DNA of 10,244 nucleotides from assembly GCA_009926295.1 (NCBI GenBank), contig RFPF01000091.1, positions 1-10,244 of the forward strand, given 5' to 3'. Below are positions 1-5,968 of the stretch, piece by piece. The stretch is from Planctomycetia bacterium. GTDB lineage: Bacteria; Planctomycetota; Planctomycetia; Pirellulales; UBA1268. The notes beneath the pieces were generated by a model that did not search any database, was not told where the DNA came from, and saw only the letters and a list, made by a program, of their open reading frames with translations. Every line of letters begins with the position of its first letter. The first letter of the stretch is position 1. Both the position numbers and the translations under genes were made by a program.

Positions 1-259
1 CCTCTTGCTCTCCGCCTGCGCGGCCTCGGCCTGCGCGGCCGACGTGCTTGCGCGGCTGCAGCTCTTCCCCAGCGCTACTGCCGAAGACATGGAGGGCTTC
101 GCGGTGGCTGCGGCCTGCCGGCTCTCCGGAGTTCCGCTCGACATCGTCCGCGGCATCTCCAACACCGCCGGCGACCGCGACACGCAGCGCTGGCAGATCG
201 AGGCGGCCTGCCGGGCCGCAGGCGATCTCGCCGCCACGCTCCTCGGAGGCCGGTCGTGA
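1..259 (+). CDS. mqnB: Futalosine hydrolase, C-terminal part (5' end outside window)
   Basis: This is the last 85 or so codons of a nucleosidase-fold protein; the frame is open to the left edge (first full codon at base 2), so the true start is outside the window. The visible part carries the purine-nucleosidase signature AEDMEGFAVA, whose Met-Glu pair contacts the ribose in this fold. Next comes VRGISNTAGDRD, where the family places Asn in the position that is the catalytic Asp of MTA/SAH nucleosidases. That ISN..GDRD form is typical of futalosine hydrolase, which removes hypoxanthine from futalosine to give dehypoxanthine futalosine in the cytoplasm. The stop overlaps the next start as GTGA, and that next gene is mqnD, which strongly supports the assignment. 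The alternative, a generic MTA/SAH nucleosidase, is unlikely given the neighbour and the Asn. Confidence 0.88.
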   Translation, partial: LLLSACAASACAADVLARLQLFPSATAEDMEGFAVAAACRLSGVPLDIVRGISNTAGDRDTQRWQIEAACRAAGDLAATLLGGRS

Positions 260-1089
260 CGCAGCGCATCCGCCTCGGGATCTCCACCTGCCCCAACGAC
301 ACATTCGCCTTCCACGGGCTGCTCACGCGCGCCGTGGACTGGCGGGGGCTCGACTTCCAGATCGAGTTGCTCGACGTCGAGACGCTCAACGAGCGGCTGC
401 TCGCCGGCGACTTCGACGTGTGCAAGGCGAGCTTTCATGCGGCGCTCCTGGCAGCCGACGGCGTGGTCGTGCTCCCGAGCGGCTCGGCCCTCGGCTTCGG
501 CGTGGGGCCGCTGCTGCTCGCAGCCGAGCCGTCCGCGCGACCGACGCACTCGGGCCAGCTCGCGCTTTGCCCCGGCAGGCATACCACCGCGGCCCTCCTC
601 TTCGACCTTTTTCATCCGCGATCAACTCGCGTCGAGCACGTCGTCTTCTCCGAGATCATGCCGCGGCTCGAGGCCCGCACGGCCGACTTCGGCGTGTGCA
701 TCCACGAGGGGCGGTTCACGTGGGAGGCGCACGGCCTCGCGCTCGTCGAAGACCTCGGCACCCGCTGGGAAACGGCCACCGGCTGCCCGCTGCCGCTCGG
801 CGGGATCGTGGCCAGCCGCCGGCTGCCCGCGGCGACGATCAGCGCGGTGCAGGGGGTGATCCACGATTCACTCCGGCTCGCGCTTGGCGACCGCGCCGCC
901 GCCCTGCCGACGATGCGGGCGCACGCGCAGGAGTTCGACGACCGCGTGCTCATGCAGCACGTCGATCTTTATGTGAACGACTGGACGCTCGATCTCGGCC
1001 CGACGGGGGCGCACGCCCTCGACGAACTCTCCGCCCGCGCGGCAGCGCTCGGCCTGGCCGGCAGCCGGCTCCACGTGTTCGCCGGCTGA
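256..1089 (+). CDS. mqnD: 1,4-dihydroxy-6-naphthoate synthase (menaquinone, futalosine pathway)
   Basis: The 277-residue protein has the usual length of MqnD, which converts cyclic dehypoxanthine futalosine to 1,4-dihydroxy-6-naphthoate. It has the periplasmic-binding-protein-like fold of the MqnA/MqnD family but acts in the cytoplasm, and no signal peptide is visible. Motifs seen are STCPNDTFAFHGL (residues 10-22), DVETLNERLLAGDFDVCKASFHA (40-62), LPSGSALGFGVGPLLLA (73-89), a GRHTTAALL substrate loop (107-115) and IHEGRFTW (149-156). His150 in the last motif matches the histidine proposed as general base in the family. The GTG start at 256 overlaps the mqnB stop by 4 bp, so the two are translationally coupled and probably one operon. 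No frameshift or missing motif is seen. Confidence 0.95.
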   Translation: MTQRIRLGISTCPNDTFAFHGLLTRAVDWRGLDFQIELLDVETLNERLLAGDFDVCKASFHAALLAADGVVVLPSGSALGFGVGPLLLAAEPSARPTHSGQLALCPGRHTTAALLFDLFHPRSTRVEHVVFSEIMPRLEARTADFGVCIHEGRFTWEAHGLALVEDLGTRWETATGCPLPLGGIVASRRLPAATISAVQGVIHDSLRLALGDRAAALPTMRAHAQEFDDRVLMQHVDLYVNDWTLDLGPTGAHALDELSARAAALGLAGSRLHVFAG

Positions 1090-1098
1090 CACCGGCGA
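1079..1098 (+). other. Stem-loop spanning the mqnD stop codon
   Basis: TCGCCGG at 1079-1085 pairs perfectly with CCGGCGA at 1092-1098 around a 6-base loop that contains the mqnD TGA. It has no following T-run, so it is not a classical intrinsic terminator. It may protect the 3' end of the mRNA or form a double structure with the hairpin at 1133-1153. Chance is possible in GC-rich DNA. Confidence 0.3.
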
Positions 1099-1132
1099 CG
1101 GGAACACTCCTCGTCGGCCGGACGGGTGCCTT

Positions 1133-1153
1133 CTCCGCCTCTCCCAGGCGGAG
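1133..1153 (+). terminator. Candidate stem-loop terminator after mqnD
   Basis: An 8-bp perfect stem (CTCCGCCT with AGGCGGAG) closes a 5-base loop 44 bases after the mqnD stop, between the mqn genes and an unrelated small-gene pair. The position suits a transcription end. The T-run of a textbook rho-independent terminator is absent, so the function is inferred from position and structure only. Confidence 0.35.
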
Positions 1154-1201
1154 CGGCGCTGCGGGCAAGTGTTCGTGGTCTCATTCCACTGCCAAGGACG
1201 G

Positions 1202-1207
1202 TACAAT
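1202..1207 (+). promoter_or_regulatory. Possible -10 box (TACAAT) for the DUF4160/DUF2442 pair
   Basis: TACAAT lies 30 bases before the DUF4160 start, in the context GGTACAATCG. No convincing -35 hexamer is present 16-18 bases upstream, so this is a weak call. The same hexamer occurs before the minus-strand antitoxin gene (7180-7185). Confidence 0.28.
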
Positions 1208-1237
1208 CGTGCGTTCCGAGCCTGCCGCAAATCAGTT

Positions 1238-1477
1238 ATGACCCCCACGGTTTTCCGAGATGGCCCCTTCCGCTTCTTTTTCTTCTCCCGCGAGGAGTCG
1301 CGGATGCACGTCCATGTTTCTCATCCTGATGGCGAGGCCAAGTTCTGGTTGAAGCCTGACGTGGAACTTGCAACGCAGACGGGCTTGGCCGCCCATGTCG
1401 TGAATGAAGCGAAACAACTGGTCGAAGATCATGTGCAGGAGATCGTCGATGCCTGGAACAGGCACTTTTCAAGTTGA
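1238..1477 (+). CDS. DUF4160 small protein
   Basis: The 79-residue protein matches the DUF4160 pattern. MTPTVFRDGPFRFFFFSREE (1-20) is the typical opening of the family (a 'P.v.....yri.fys.Eh' strand pair), followed by the His-rich RMHVHV (22-27) and AKFWLKPDVELA (34-45). The conserved H-x-H and the 'akfwL.P' strand define the family; no biochemical function is established that I can name with certainty. Genes of this family are commonly paired with a DUF2442 gene, as here, and such pairs have toxin-antitoxin-like organisation, but that role is an inference. The ATG at 1238 is chosen because the family sequence starts there; an upstream in-frame start at 1169 would add 23 residues that do not resemble the family. 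No Shine-Dalgarno is visible. Confidence 0.82.
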   Translation: MTPTVFRDGPFRFFFFSREESRMHVHVSHPDGEAKFWLKPDVELATQTGLAAHVVNEAKQLVEDHVQEIVDAWNRHFSS

Positions 1478-1727
1478 GGTATCCCACGTCTCGCGGCACG
1501 GCCTCTGGCTGCTGATCGGAGACGAGGAGCTTTTTCTGCCGTTCGAGCATTTCCCGTGGTTCAAGGCAGCCACGATCGAGCAGGTGTCGGCGGTCGAACG
1601 GCCCACGGTCGATCACCTGTATTGGCCGCTTCTCGACATCGACCTTGCGGTTCAATCGATCCGGGATCCCGCCTCCTTTCCGTTGGTTTCACGGCACGCC
1701 ACACGAGCGAACACGCCGGCACGATGA
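1449..1727 (+). CDS. DUF2442 small protein
   Basis: The 92-residue protein carries the DUF2442 core. GLWLLIGDEELFLPFEHFPWFKAATIEQV spans residues 18-46 and includes the 'L.l.dg.el.lp...fPwf' strand pattern. HLYWPLLDIDLAVQSI follows at 56-71, corresponding to the family's 'g..l.Wp.lDeDi.v..i'. The start overlaps the DUF4160 gene by 29 bp in a different frame, so the two are one transcription unit and probably translationally coupled. Residues after about 74 are Arg/Pro-rich and outside the domain. DUF2442 proteins have been compared with NE0471-type small proteins, and a DNA-binding or antitoxin-like partner role is possible but unproven. An earlier in-frame start at 1404 is rejected because it would lengthen the overlap to 74 bp and add non-family sequence. 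Confidence 0.8.
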   Translation: MPGTGTFQVEVSHVSRHGLWLLIGDEELFLPFEHFPWFKAATIEQVSAVERPTVDHLYWPLLDIDLAVQSIRDPASFPLVSRHATRANTPAR

Positions 1728-1760
1728 TCGAATCGACCGCCGGCTGGGACGAATCGGCCC
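1726..1760 (-). promoter_or_regulatory. Inverted copy of the candidate LytTR operator, upstream of the kinase gene
   Basis: Read on the minus strand, CGATTCGTC (1756 to 1748) is followed 21 bp later by CGATTCGAT (1735 to 1727). Over 35 bp this matches the pair at 3769-3803 at 27 positions, with most mismatches in the 12-bp spacer. Two 9-bp direct repeats separated by 12 bp is the known layout of LytTR-domain binding sites. It lies about 115 bp before the kinase ATG, so autoregulation by the response regulator is a natural reading. Its orientation is opposite to that of the downstream array. Confidence 0.5.
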
Positions 1761-1872
1761 GCATGTCGGGCGTCGTGCCACCCATCCCGCAGCCCTTCCT
1801 GCAGACGCCTGCCGAAGGTAACAATCGCGGCGGCGCCGCCCGCGACTCGGCACCGCCCCGCGACCGATTCCC

Positions 1873-3003
1873 ATGACCCCTTCCACCCTCACGCATCACG
1901 CAGCAGCGTTGCCGCTCGCCCGGTTCGCGAGCGGCAGACGGGGGCCTGGCCGGCACCGCGTCGCATTTTGGATCGCCCACGTCGCCTACTGGGCGGCGGC
2001 GTTCGGCGCCAACATCCTGCTCTGTTTCGTGTTCGGCGTGGCAGATCCGTGGGGGTTCATCCTCGCGGAGGTGGGGCTGTGTTTTCTCGCCACGGCGGCG
2101 ATGCGGCTGGCCTCGCACCAAGATGCGATCCTCGAGCGGGCCGGGCTCTCCAAGATTGGCGTGATCGCAGGCGGCGCCCTCGTCTCGGCGGTGCTCGTGC
2201 AGGGCGTGCTCCTCGCCGTGGGCCGGCAGTGTGGCGTCGAGCCCGCAGGGCGGCCGGAGATGGTCGCCAGGTTGCTCGTCACGCTGGCCATGATCGTCAA
2301 CTGGTGCGCGTTCTACTTCGGCTACCAGCTCGTGCGCGAGCAAAACTCGACCGAGGTGCGGGCCCTCGAGGCCGAGTCGGACGCGCTCCGCCACGAGCTC
2401 GAGCACCTGCAGTCGCAGATCAGCCCGCACTTTCTCTTCAACGCCCTCAACACGGTGCAGGCCTGCCGCGACGATCCGGAGGCGATCACCACGCTCACGC
2501 AGGCGCTCTCCGGCTACCTGCGGTTTGTCATCCAGCCGGCCGCGCCGCTCGAGCCCCTCGCCCGCGAGCTCGAGGCGCTCGAGGACTACCTCACGATCCA
2601 GGGGATGCGGTTCGGCGCGGGGCTCGAAACACGGATCGACTGCGACTTCGACGTGCGCGGAGTGCGGGTGCCGCCGATGATGGTGCAGCCGCTGGTGGAA
2701 AACGCGATCAAGTACGGCGGTCAGACGGGGCCGCAGCCGCTCCGCGTGCAGGTGACCGCTCGGCGCGACGGCGAGGCCCTCGCGATCGAGGTGGCCAACA
2801 CCGGCCGCTGGGTGGCGCCGGGGGCCGGGCAGTCGATGGGCACGGGGCTGGGGTCGCTCGAGCGGCGGCTGCAGCTGCTCGTCGGGCCCACCTGCGCGGT
2901 GAGCCACCGCGAGGATGGCGGCTGGGTGAGGGTGGCGATTCGGATTCCGACCGGGGCGGCCGGGGTGGACGCGGCACACAGCGGCCCGGGAGCGCGGCGA
3001 TGA
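1873..3003 (+). CDS. LytS/AlgZ-type sensor histidine kinase (His_kinase family PF06580)
   Basis: The 376-residue membrane kinase has four hydrophobic segments near residues 31-55, 60-80, 95-117 and 132-153. A short coiled coil follows (about 155-182), then the phosphoacceptor motif LQSQISPHFLFNALNTV (179-195) with His186. The ATPase part has PPMMVQPLVENAIKYG (267-282; N box, Glu276/Asn277) and the G box GTGLGSLERRLQLL (323-336). It lacks a PAS, GAF or large periplasmic sensor domain, so the signal is presumably sensed in or near the membrane. It phosphorylates the regulator encoded next, whose start overlaps its stop as ATGA. No Shine-Dalgarno precedes the ATG. Residues 1-28 are Ala/Arg-rich and poorly conserved, so a slightly later start cannot be excluded. 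The C-terminal tail after 360 is extra to the domain. The input signal is unknown. Confidence 0.92.
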   Translation: MTPSTLTHHAAALPLARFASGRRGPGRHRVAFWIAHVAYWAAAFGANILLCFVFGVADPWGFILAEVGLCFLATAAMRLASHQDAILERAGLSKIGVIAGGALVSAVLVQGVLLAVGRQCGVEPAGRPEMVARLLVTLAMIVNWCAFYFGYQLVREQNSTEVRALEAESDALRHELEHLQSQISPHFLFNALNTVQACRDDPEAITTLTQALSGYLRFVIQPAAPLEPLARELEALEDYLTIQGMRFGAGLETRIDCDFDVRGVRVPPMMVQPLVENAIKYGGQTGPQPLRVQVTARRDGEALAIEVANTGRWVAPGAGQSMGTGLGSLERRLQLLVGPTCAVSHREDGGWVRVAIRIPTGAAGVDAAHSGPGARR

Positions 3004-3767
3004 TCACGGCGCTCGTGGTGGACGATGAGCCGCGGGCGGCGGCGGCCCTCACCGAGCTGTTGGAGACGTTTCCCGGCGTGGACGTGATCGGCACGGCCAG
3101 CGACGTCGGCGACGCCGAGCGGTTTCTCGCAGGCCGCTCTCCCGACGTGGTGTTTCTCGACATCGACATGCCCGGCCGCCTGGGATTCGACCTCGTGGCG
3201 AGTGTGCCGGCCACCACCCGGATCGTGTTCGTGACGGCGCACGCCACCCGTGCGGTCGACGCCTTTCGCGCGGGCGCCGTCGATTACGTGCTCAAGCCGG
3301 CGGACCGCGACCGGCTCGCGATCACGATCGAACGGCTCGAGGCCTGGGCGCCCGCCGCGCGGCCTGCCGCCGCGGAGGACGTGCAGGCCGCGGCGGCGGG
3401 CGACGGCGAACACGGTTCGCAGGCCCCGGCCGGGATGGTGACGCTCGCGTTCGCGGGAGGCCGCGGCAGCGAGACGGTGGCGCTCACCGACATCGTGTGG
3501 GTGGAGGGCGTGCGCAACTACACGCGGGTGCAGCTCCGCGCCCGCCAGCCGGGGATGGTGCGCCGCACGATGCAGGAGTGGGAGGCGATCCTGCCGGCCT
3601 CGGCCTTCGGGCGGATCAGCCGGTCGCTGATCATCCAGCTCGCGGCGATCCGTGCGACGCAGTGGCAGTCGCGGCTGCAGACGCTCGTGTTCTTCGAGGG
3701 CGTCGCCGACGCCATGCCCCTGGGCCGGGCCGGCACCACGCGGCTCAAGGAACTCGTGAAGCCGTAG
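3000..3767 (+). CDS. LytTR-family response regulator (REC + LytTR DNA-binding domain)
   Basis: The 255-residue protein has a receiver domain at about 1-118: acidic Asp8/Asp9, phosphoacceptor Asp54 in VFLDIDMPG, Thr79 in FVTAHA and Lys99 in YVLKP. An Ala-rich linker (119-144) follows. The LytTR DNA-binding domain spans about 146-252, with IVWVEGVRNYTRVQLR (165-180) and FGRISRSLIIQLAAI (203-217). This is the AlgR/LytR/AgrA class. When phosphorylated by the partner kinase it should bind two 9-bp direct repeats spaced by about two helical turns. Exactly such repeats begin 5 bases after this gene's stop (3773 onward) and recur in inverted form upstream of the kinase gene. The 4-bp overlap with the kinase gene indicates coupled expression. 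All catalytic residues are intact. Confidence 0.94.
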   Translation: MITALVVDDEPRAAAALTELLETFPGVDVIGTASDVGDAERFLAGRSPDVVFLDIDMPGRLGFDLVASVPATTRIVFVTAHATRAVDAFRAGAVDYVLKPADRDRLAITIERLEAWAPAARPAAAEDVQAAAAGDGEHGSQAPAGMVTLAFAGGRGSETVALTDIVWVEGVRNYTRVQLRARQPGMVRRTMQEWEAILPASAFGRISRSLIIQLAAIRATQWQSRLQTLVFFEGVADAMPLGRAGTTRLKELVKP

Positions 3768-3768
3768 C

Positions 3769-3854
3769 CGGCCGATTCGTCCTGCGCCGCGGTCGATTCG
3801 TCCCAGAAAAATTCGGCTCGTGGTCGATTCGTCCCAGGCCGTGGTCGATTCGTC
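3769..3854 (+). promoter_or_regulatory. Array of four CGATTCGTC direct repeats (candidate LytTR operators)
   Basis: The 9-mer CGATTCGTC occurs perfectly at 3773-3781, 3794-3802, 3825-3833 and 3846-3854. Start-to-start distances are 21, 31 and 21 bp, that is two, three and two helical turns, so all four sites face the same side of the helix. Copies 2 and 3 share 16 identical bases (GGTCGATTCGTCCCAG). The array fills the start of the gap between the LytTR regulator gene and the PEP-CTERM gene, ending 90 bp before the latter's ATG. Pairs of 9-bp repeats with a 12-bp spacer are the known LytTR-binding geometry. The regulatory role is inferred; a dispersed intergenic repeat family is the alternative. 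Confidence 0.6.
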
Positions 3855-3890
3855 ACTTTGCGGTCCGGAACGCTTGCAGAGCCGGCGGAT

Positions 3891-3896
3891 TTGACA
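3891..3896 (+). promoter_or_regulatory. Possible -35 box (TTGACA) before the PEP-CTERM gene
   Basis: A perfect TTGACA lies 36 bases after the last operator repeat and 48 bases before the ATG at 3945. No good -10 hexamer is found 16-18 bases further on (the region is GCGCGC), so an activator-dependent promoter or a chance match are both possible. Confidence 0.2.
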
Positions 3897-3944
3897 ACAC
3901 TGCGGGCAGCGGTCGCGCGCACATCAACCAGCCGAGACAACGCC

Positions 3945-5072
3945 ATGAGACACTTCTTCTGCCGGGAATCGCGAACGCACCTGGTCTGCTTCGCCGCTGC
4001 CGCGGTCGCCGCCGTCACGGTCGCCGCGCCCGCTCGGGCACAGACCAGCTGGAACGCTTACAACGACTTCTATTTGTCCCCCACGGCGGCAGGATGGGGT
4101 GGAGCAACCTCCCCATCGGCCACGGGTGCGGCCTGGGGGCAATACATGGGGAACGTCAATGGCGTTGGCGGGTTTCCGAGCAACATCGGAACCTATTTGT
4201 CGACGAGCCAACTCTACAGGTTCTCGTCGGTCAACCCGTTGGGTGTTTCAGGGACCGTCCGCAGCCAGTCCTTCTGGGACGACACCGGTGGGGCTGGGTT
4301 CGCTCGCTATGTCGACAATGTCGACTGGAATGGAACGGGCGTGGGAACCGTTCCTCACTCCAGCCTGGGCAGCTACTCCACTCCGTGGTTTGTCGGCGCT
4401 CCGGGGCTGGGCGATGGCCCGGGCGGCTCTGATTTGACCAACCTGATCTGGCTGCAGTCGGCCTTTTTGTCGGGCACGTCCTCGCCCAGCGGGGAAGGTA
4501 TCGCGTCGGTGCTGACGTGGACGGCTCCCGCCACGAGGAGCTACGACTTCTTCGGGCTCTTTGTCTCCGGGAATTCGCCGAGCCAGAGCGCCGCCGTGGC
4601 CATCACGGACAGCCTTGGTGGCACGGCTCCTTTTTCCCGCACGGTCTTGGCCAATGACGCCGTCCGGTCGTTCAGTTTCTCCAAGGCGTACAACGCGGGT
4701 GACGTCGTTCAGTTCCAGGTGGGCAACAACCTTTCCAGCGGCAACGTCGTGGGCCTGCAGGTGTCGATCGTTCCCGAACCGTCGACGTGGGTGATGGGAC
4801 TGGCTGGAATCGGCTGTGCGGGCTGGGGAGCGTTCCGGCGTCGCAAGCGAGCGGTCAGGCATCGTGCGGTAGCCCATCCAGCCGCGATGCTTGCGGTACT
4901 TTTTATCGCCCTGCTCACCAATCCCGCCCATGCCGCCCCGATCACAATCGACATGGTGACGGTGGGGAATGCTGGGAATCTTGCCCAAAGTTCGACGAAC
5001 GCGCACCAGAATGGCTACGGAGCGATCGCCTACGTCTACCAGATCGGGAAGTACGACGTGACGATCGGGTAG
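3945..5072 (+). CDS. PEP-CTERM exported protein, read through into a second gene's start
   Basis: The 375-residue frame begins with a signal peptide: charged MRHFFCRESR, a hydrophobic core at 13-28, and an ARAQ cleavage site near 30-33. Residues 34-275 are Ser/Gly/Asn-rich with beta-type periodicity and no enzyme motif that I recognise. Residues 277-302 form a complete PEP-CTERM sorting signal: VPEPSTW, a hydrophobic helix, then the basic FRRRKR. Such proteins normally end there and are processed by an exosortase in the envelope. Here no stop follows. The frame continues through a second hydrophobic segment (315-330, ending NPAHA) and ITIDMVTVGNAGN, which is the opening of a SUMF1-like PEP-CTERM protein, and ends at an amber codon (5070-5072). 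The natural stop of the first gene therefore appears lost. Expression may be controlled by the repeats at 3769-3854. The start at 3945 is chosen because it gives a proper signal peptide; an in-frame start at 3858 does not. Confidence 0.75.
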   Translation: MRHFFCRESRTHLVCFAAAAVAAVTVAAPARAQTSWNAYNDFYLSPTAAGWGGATSPSATGAAWGQYMGNVNGVGGFPSNIGTYLSTSQLYRFSSVNPLGVSGTVRSQSFWDDTGGAGFARYVDNVDWNGTGVGTVPHSSLGSYSTPWFVGAPGLGDGPGGSDLTNLIWLQSAFLSGTSSPSGEGIASVLTWTAPATRSYDFFGLFVSGNSPSQSAAVAITDSLGGTAPFSRTVLANDAVRSFSFSKAYNAGDVVQFQVGNNLSSGNVVGLQVSIVPEPSTWVMGLAGIGCAGWGAFRRRKRAVRHRAVAHPAAMLAVLFIALLTNPAHAAPITIDMVTVGNAGNLAQSSTNAHQNGYGAIAYVYQIGKYDVTIG

Positions 5073-5447
5073 TACACGGCGTTTTTGAATGCCGTGGCCG
5101 CGACCGACACGTATTCGCTCTACAACACGAACATGGGCACGGACCTCAACAGCCGCGGCATTTCGCGGTCGGGTTCGAGCGGGTCGTACACGTATAGCGT
5201 GATCAACAACGGCGGGAATAGCGCGAATCGGCCGATCACATGGGTGAGTTGGTTCGATTCGGCACGTTTTGCGAACTGGATGGCAAACGGCCAGCCGACG
5301 GGAGCGCAGAGCAGCACGACCACGGAGAACGGTGCCTACAACATGAACGGTGCGACGAGCGGACCGGAGCCGGCGTCGCTCGGCCTGGCCGCGACGGGCG
5401 GCCTCGCCGCCCTCGGGTGGACGATGCTCCGCCGGCGAAGGCGGTAA
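4887..5447 (+). pseudogene. Broken SUMF1/formylglycine-generating-enzyme-like PEP-CTERM gene
   Basis: An in-frame ATG at 4887 would start a short signal peptide (MLAVLFIALLTNPAHA) followed by ITIDMVTVGNAGN and YVYQIGKYDVTIG. These are the N-terminal hallmarks of planctomycete SUMF1-domain (FGE-sulfatase) exported proteins, where the next residues are usually Q-YTAFLNAVA. Here the Gln codon reads TAG (5070-5072), and the same frame then goes on perfectly: YTAFLNAV, the RPITWVSWFDSARFANWMANG core, and GAQSSTTTENGAYNMNG. At about 5361-5364 the sequence jumps straight to a PEP-CTERM tail (PEPASLGLAATGG, then ALGWTMLRRRRR). The whole C-terminal catalytic half of the SUMF1 fold, normally well over 100 residues, is missing. 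An amber codon plus a large in-frame deletion make a functional enzyme very unlikely. The piece after the stop (5085-5447) may be called as a separate 120-residue protein by gene finders. Confidence 0.78.
5403..5437 (+). repeat. 35-bp direct repeat, copy 1 (PEP-CTERM tail coding sequence)
   Basis: These 35 bases, starting CTCGCCGCCCTCGGGTGG and encoding LAALGWTMLRR, are identical to 6366-6400. The two copies bracket the MNT/HEPN pair. Copy 1 is the genuine 3' end of the broken SUMF1-like PEP-CTERM gene. Confidence 0.9.
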
Positions 5448-5478
5448 GCGGCCTACTTCATTCGGGTGCGGCGAGACG

Positions 5479-5508
5479 TTGACCTCGCAGCCGACGCGTC
5501 GGTAAACT
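5479..5508 (+). promoter_or_regulatory. Candidate promoter for the first MNT/HEPN pair
   Basis: TTGACC (5479-5484) and TAAACT (5503-5508) are separated by 18 bases. They match the sigma-70 consensus at 5/6 and 4/6 positions, and would start a transcript near 5515, about 50 bases before the MNT start. No other promoter-like pair is seen in the 116-bp gap between 5447 and 5564. Confidence 0.35.
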
Positions 5509-5563
5509 GGACAAGTGTTCTAGTCGTGCAAGTCTCTGTTCAAACTTCGGTCGAGCGTCTGCC

Positions 5564-5968
5564 ATGCCCACCGTCGCCGACTTTGCATGCCTGCCCTTGG
5601 CCGGCAACGACCGCGCGGCCGTGTTGGAGGCGGCGCGGGTTCTCGCCGACCATCTGCCCGTGCAGCGCGTGGTGCTCTACGGCTCGAAAGCGCGGGGCGA
5701 CGACCAGCCCGACAGCGACATCGACCTTTTGATTCTCACCGCGAGGCCGCTGACCGCGGCCGAGGGTTTTCAGGTTGTCGACCTCTTGCAGCCGGTGCAG
5801 CATCGGCACCACTGCATCATCAGCCCGCTGCGGCTCTCCGCCGACGAGTGGTATCACGGTGTCTACCAGGTGCTCGGCATCCGCGAGGAGATCGACCGCG
5901 ATGGTGTGGACGTGCCGCTGATGTCCAGCAGCCGGCAGGCTGGGCAGCCGGAGCCTCTGCCACGATGA
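5564..5968 (+). CDS. MNT-type minimal nucleotidyltransferase (partner of HEPN protein)
   Basis: The 134-residue protein has the minimal nucleotidyltransferase core. VQRVVLYGSKARGDDQPDSDIDLLIL (33-58) contains the GSX10DXD motif (Gly40, Ser41, Asp52, Asp54) that binds Mg2+ and ATP. In characterised MNT/HEPN modules the MNT protein (MntA) acts as the antitoxin by adenylylating a tyrosine of the HEPN RNase. The C-terminal part (80-113) is rich in His and aromatic residues and less conserved. Its stop overlaps the HEPN start as ATGA, so the pair is translationally coupled. The catalytic residues are intact, so the enzyme is likely active. The last 14 residues look like an unconserved tail. The pair lies between two copies of a PEP-CTERM tail repeat. 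The substrate is inferred from the family only. Confidence 0.85.
   Translation: MPTVADFACLPLAGNDRAAVLEAARVLADHLPVQRVVLYGSKARGDDQPDSDIDLLILTARPLTAAEGFQVVDLLQPVQHRHHCIISPLRLSADEWYHGVYQVLGIREEIDRDGVDVPLMSSSRQAGQPEPLPR

Noticed and set aside
48..1241. A 397-codon plus-strand frame across mqnB and mqnD.
   Set aside because: It is Arg/Pro/Ala-rich in the manner of an off-frame reading of GC-rich genes, and the true frames carry clear family motifs.
1724..1876. A 50-codon open frame that overlaps the DUF2442 stop (ATGA) and the kinase start (ATGA), looking like a coupled small gene.
   Set aside because: It runs through the repeat pair at 1726-1760, its sequence is low-complexity Pro/Gly/Arg with no recognisable domain, and ATGA overlaps are easy to get by chance. 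It is more likely a regulatory leader than a gene, though a leader peptide cannot be fully excluded.
1561..2979. A 472-codon minus-strand frame opposite the histidine kinase.
   Set aside because: The translation is His/Arg-rich with no domain, and it is antisense to a well-supported kinase frame.
3769..3854. Short regularly spaced repeats considered as a CRISPR array.
   Set aside because: Repeats of 9-16 bp with 12-22 bp gaps are too short, the spacing is 21/31/21, and no cas genes are near.
3518..4018. A minus-strand frame over the 3769-3854 repeats whose translation repeats Asp-Glu-Ser.
   Set aside because: The peptide repeat simply comes from translating the DNA repeat; there is no domain, and the frame is antisense to the regulator gene and to the PEP-CTERM gene's leader.
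4248..5006. A 252-codon minus-strand frame opposite the PEP-CTERM gene.
   Set aside because: It is Arg/Pro-rich without motifs, while the plus-strand frame has a signal peptide and a PEP-CTERM anchor.
5221..5262. CGATTCG-like sequences inside the SUMF1-like pseudogene as extra operator copies.
   Set aside because: They are imperfect, lie in coding sequence, are in opposite orientations and lack the 21-bp spacing.
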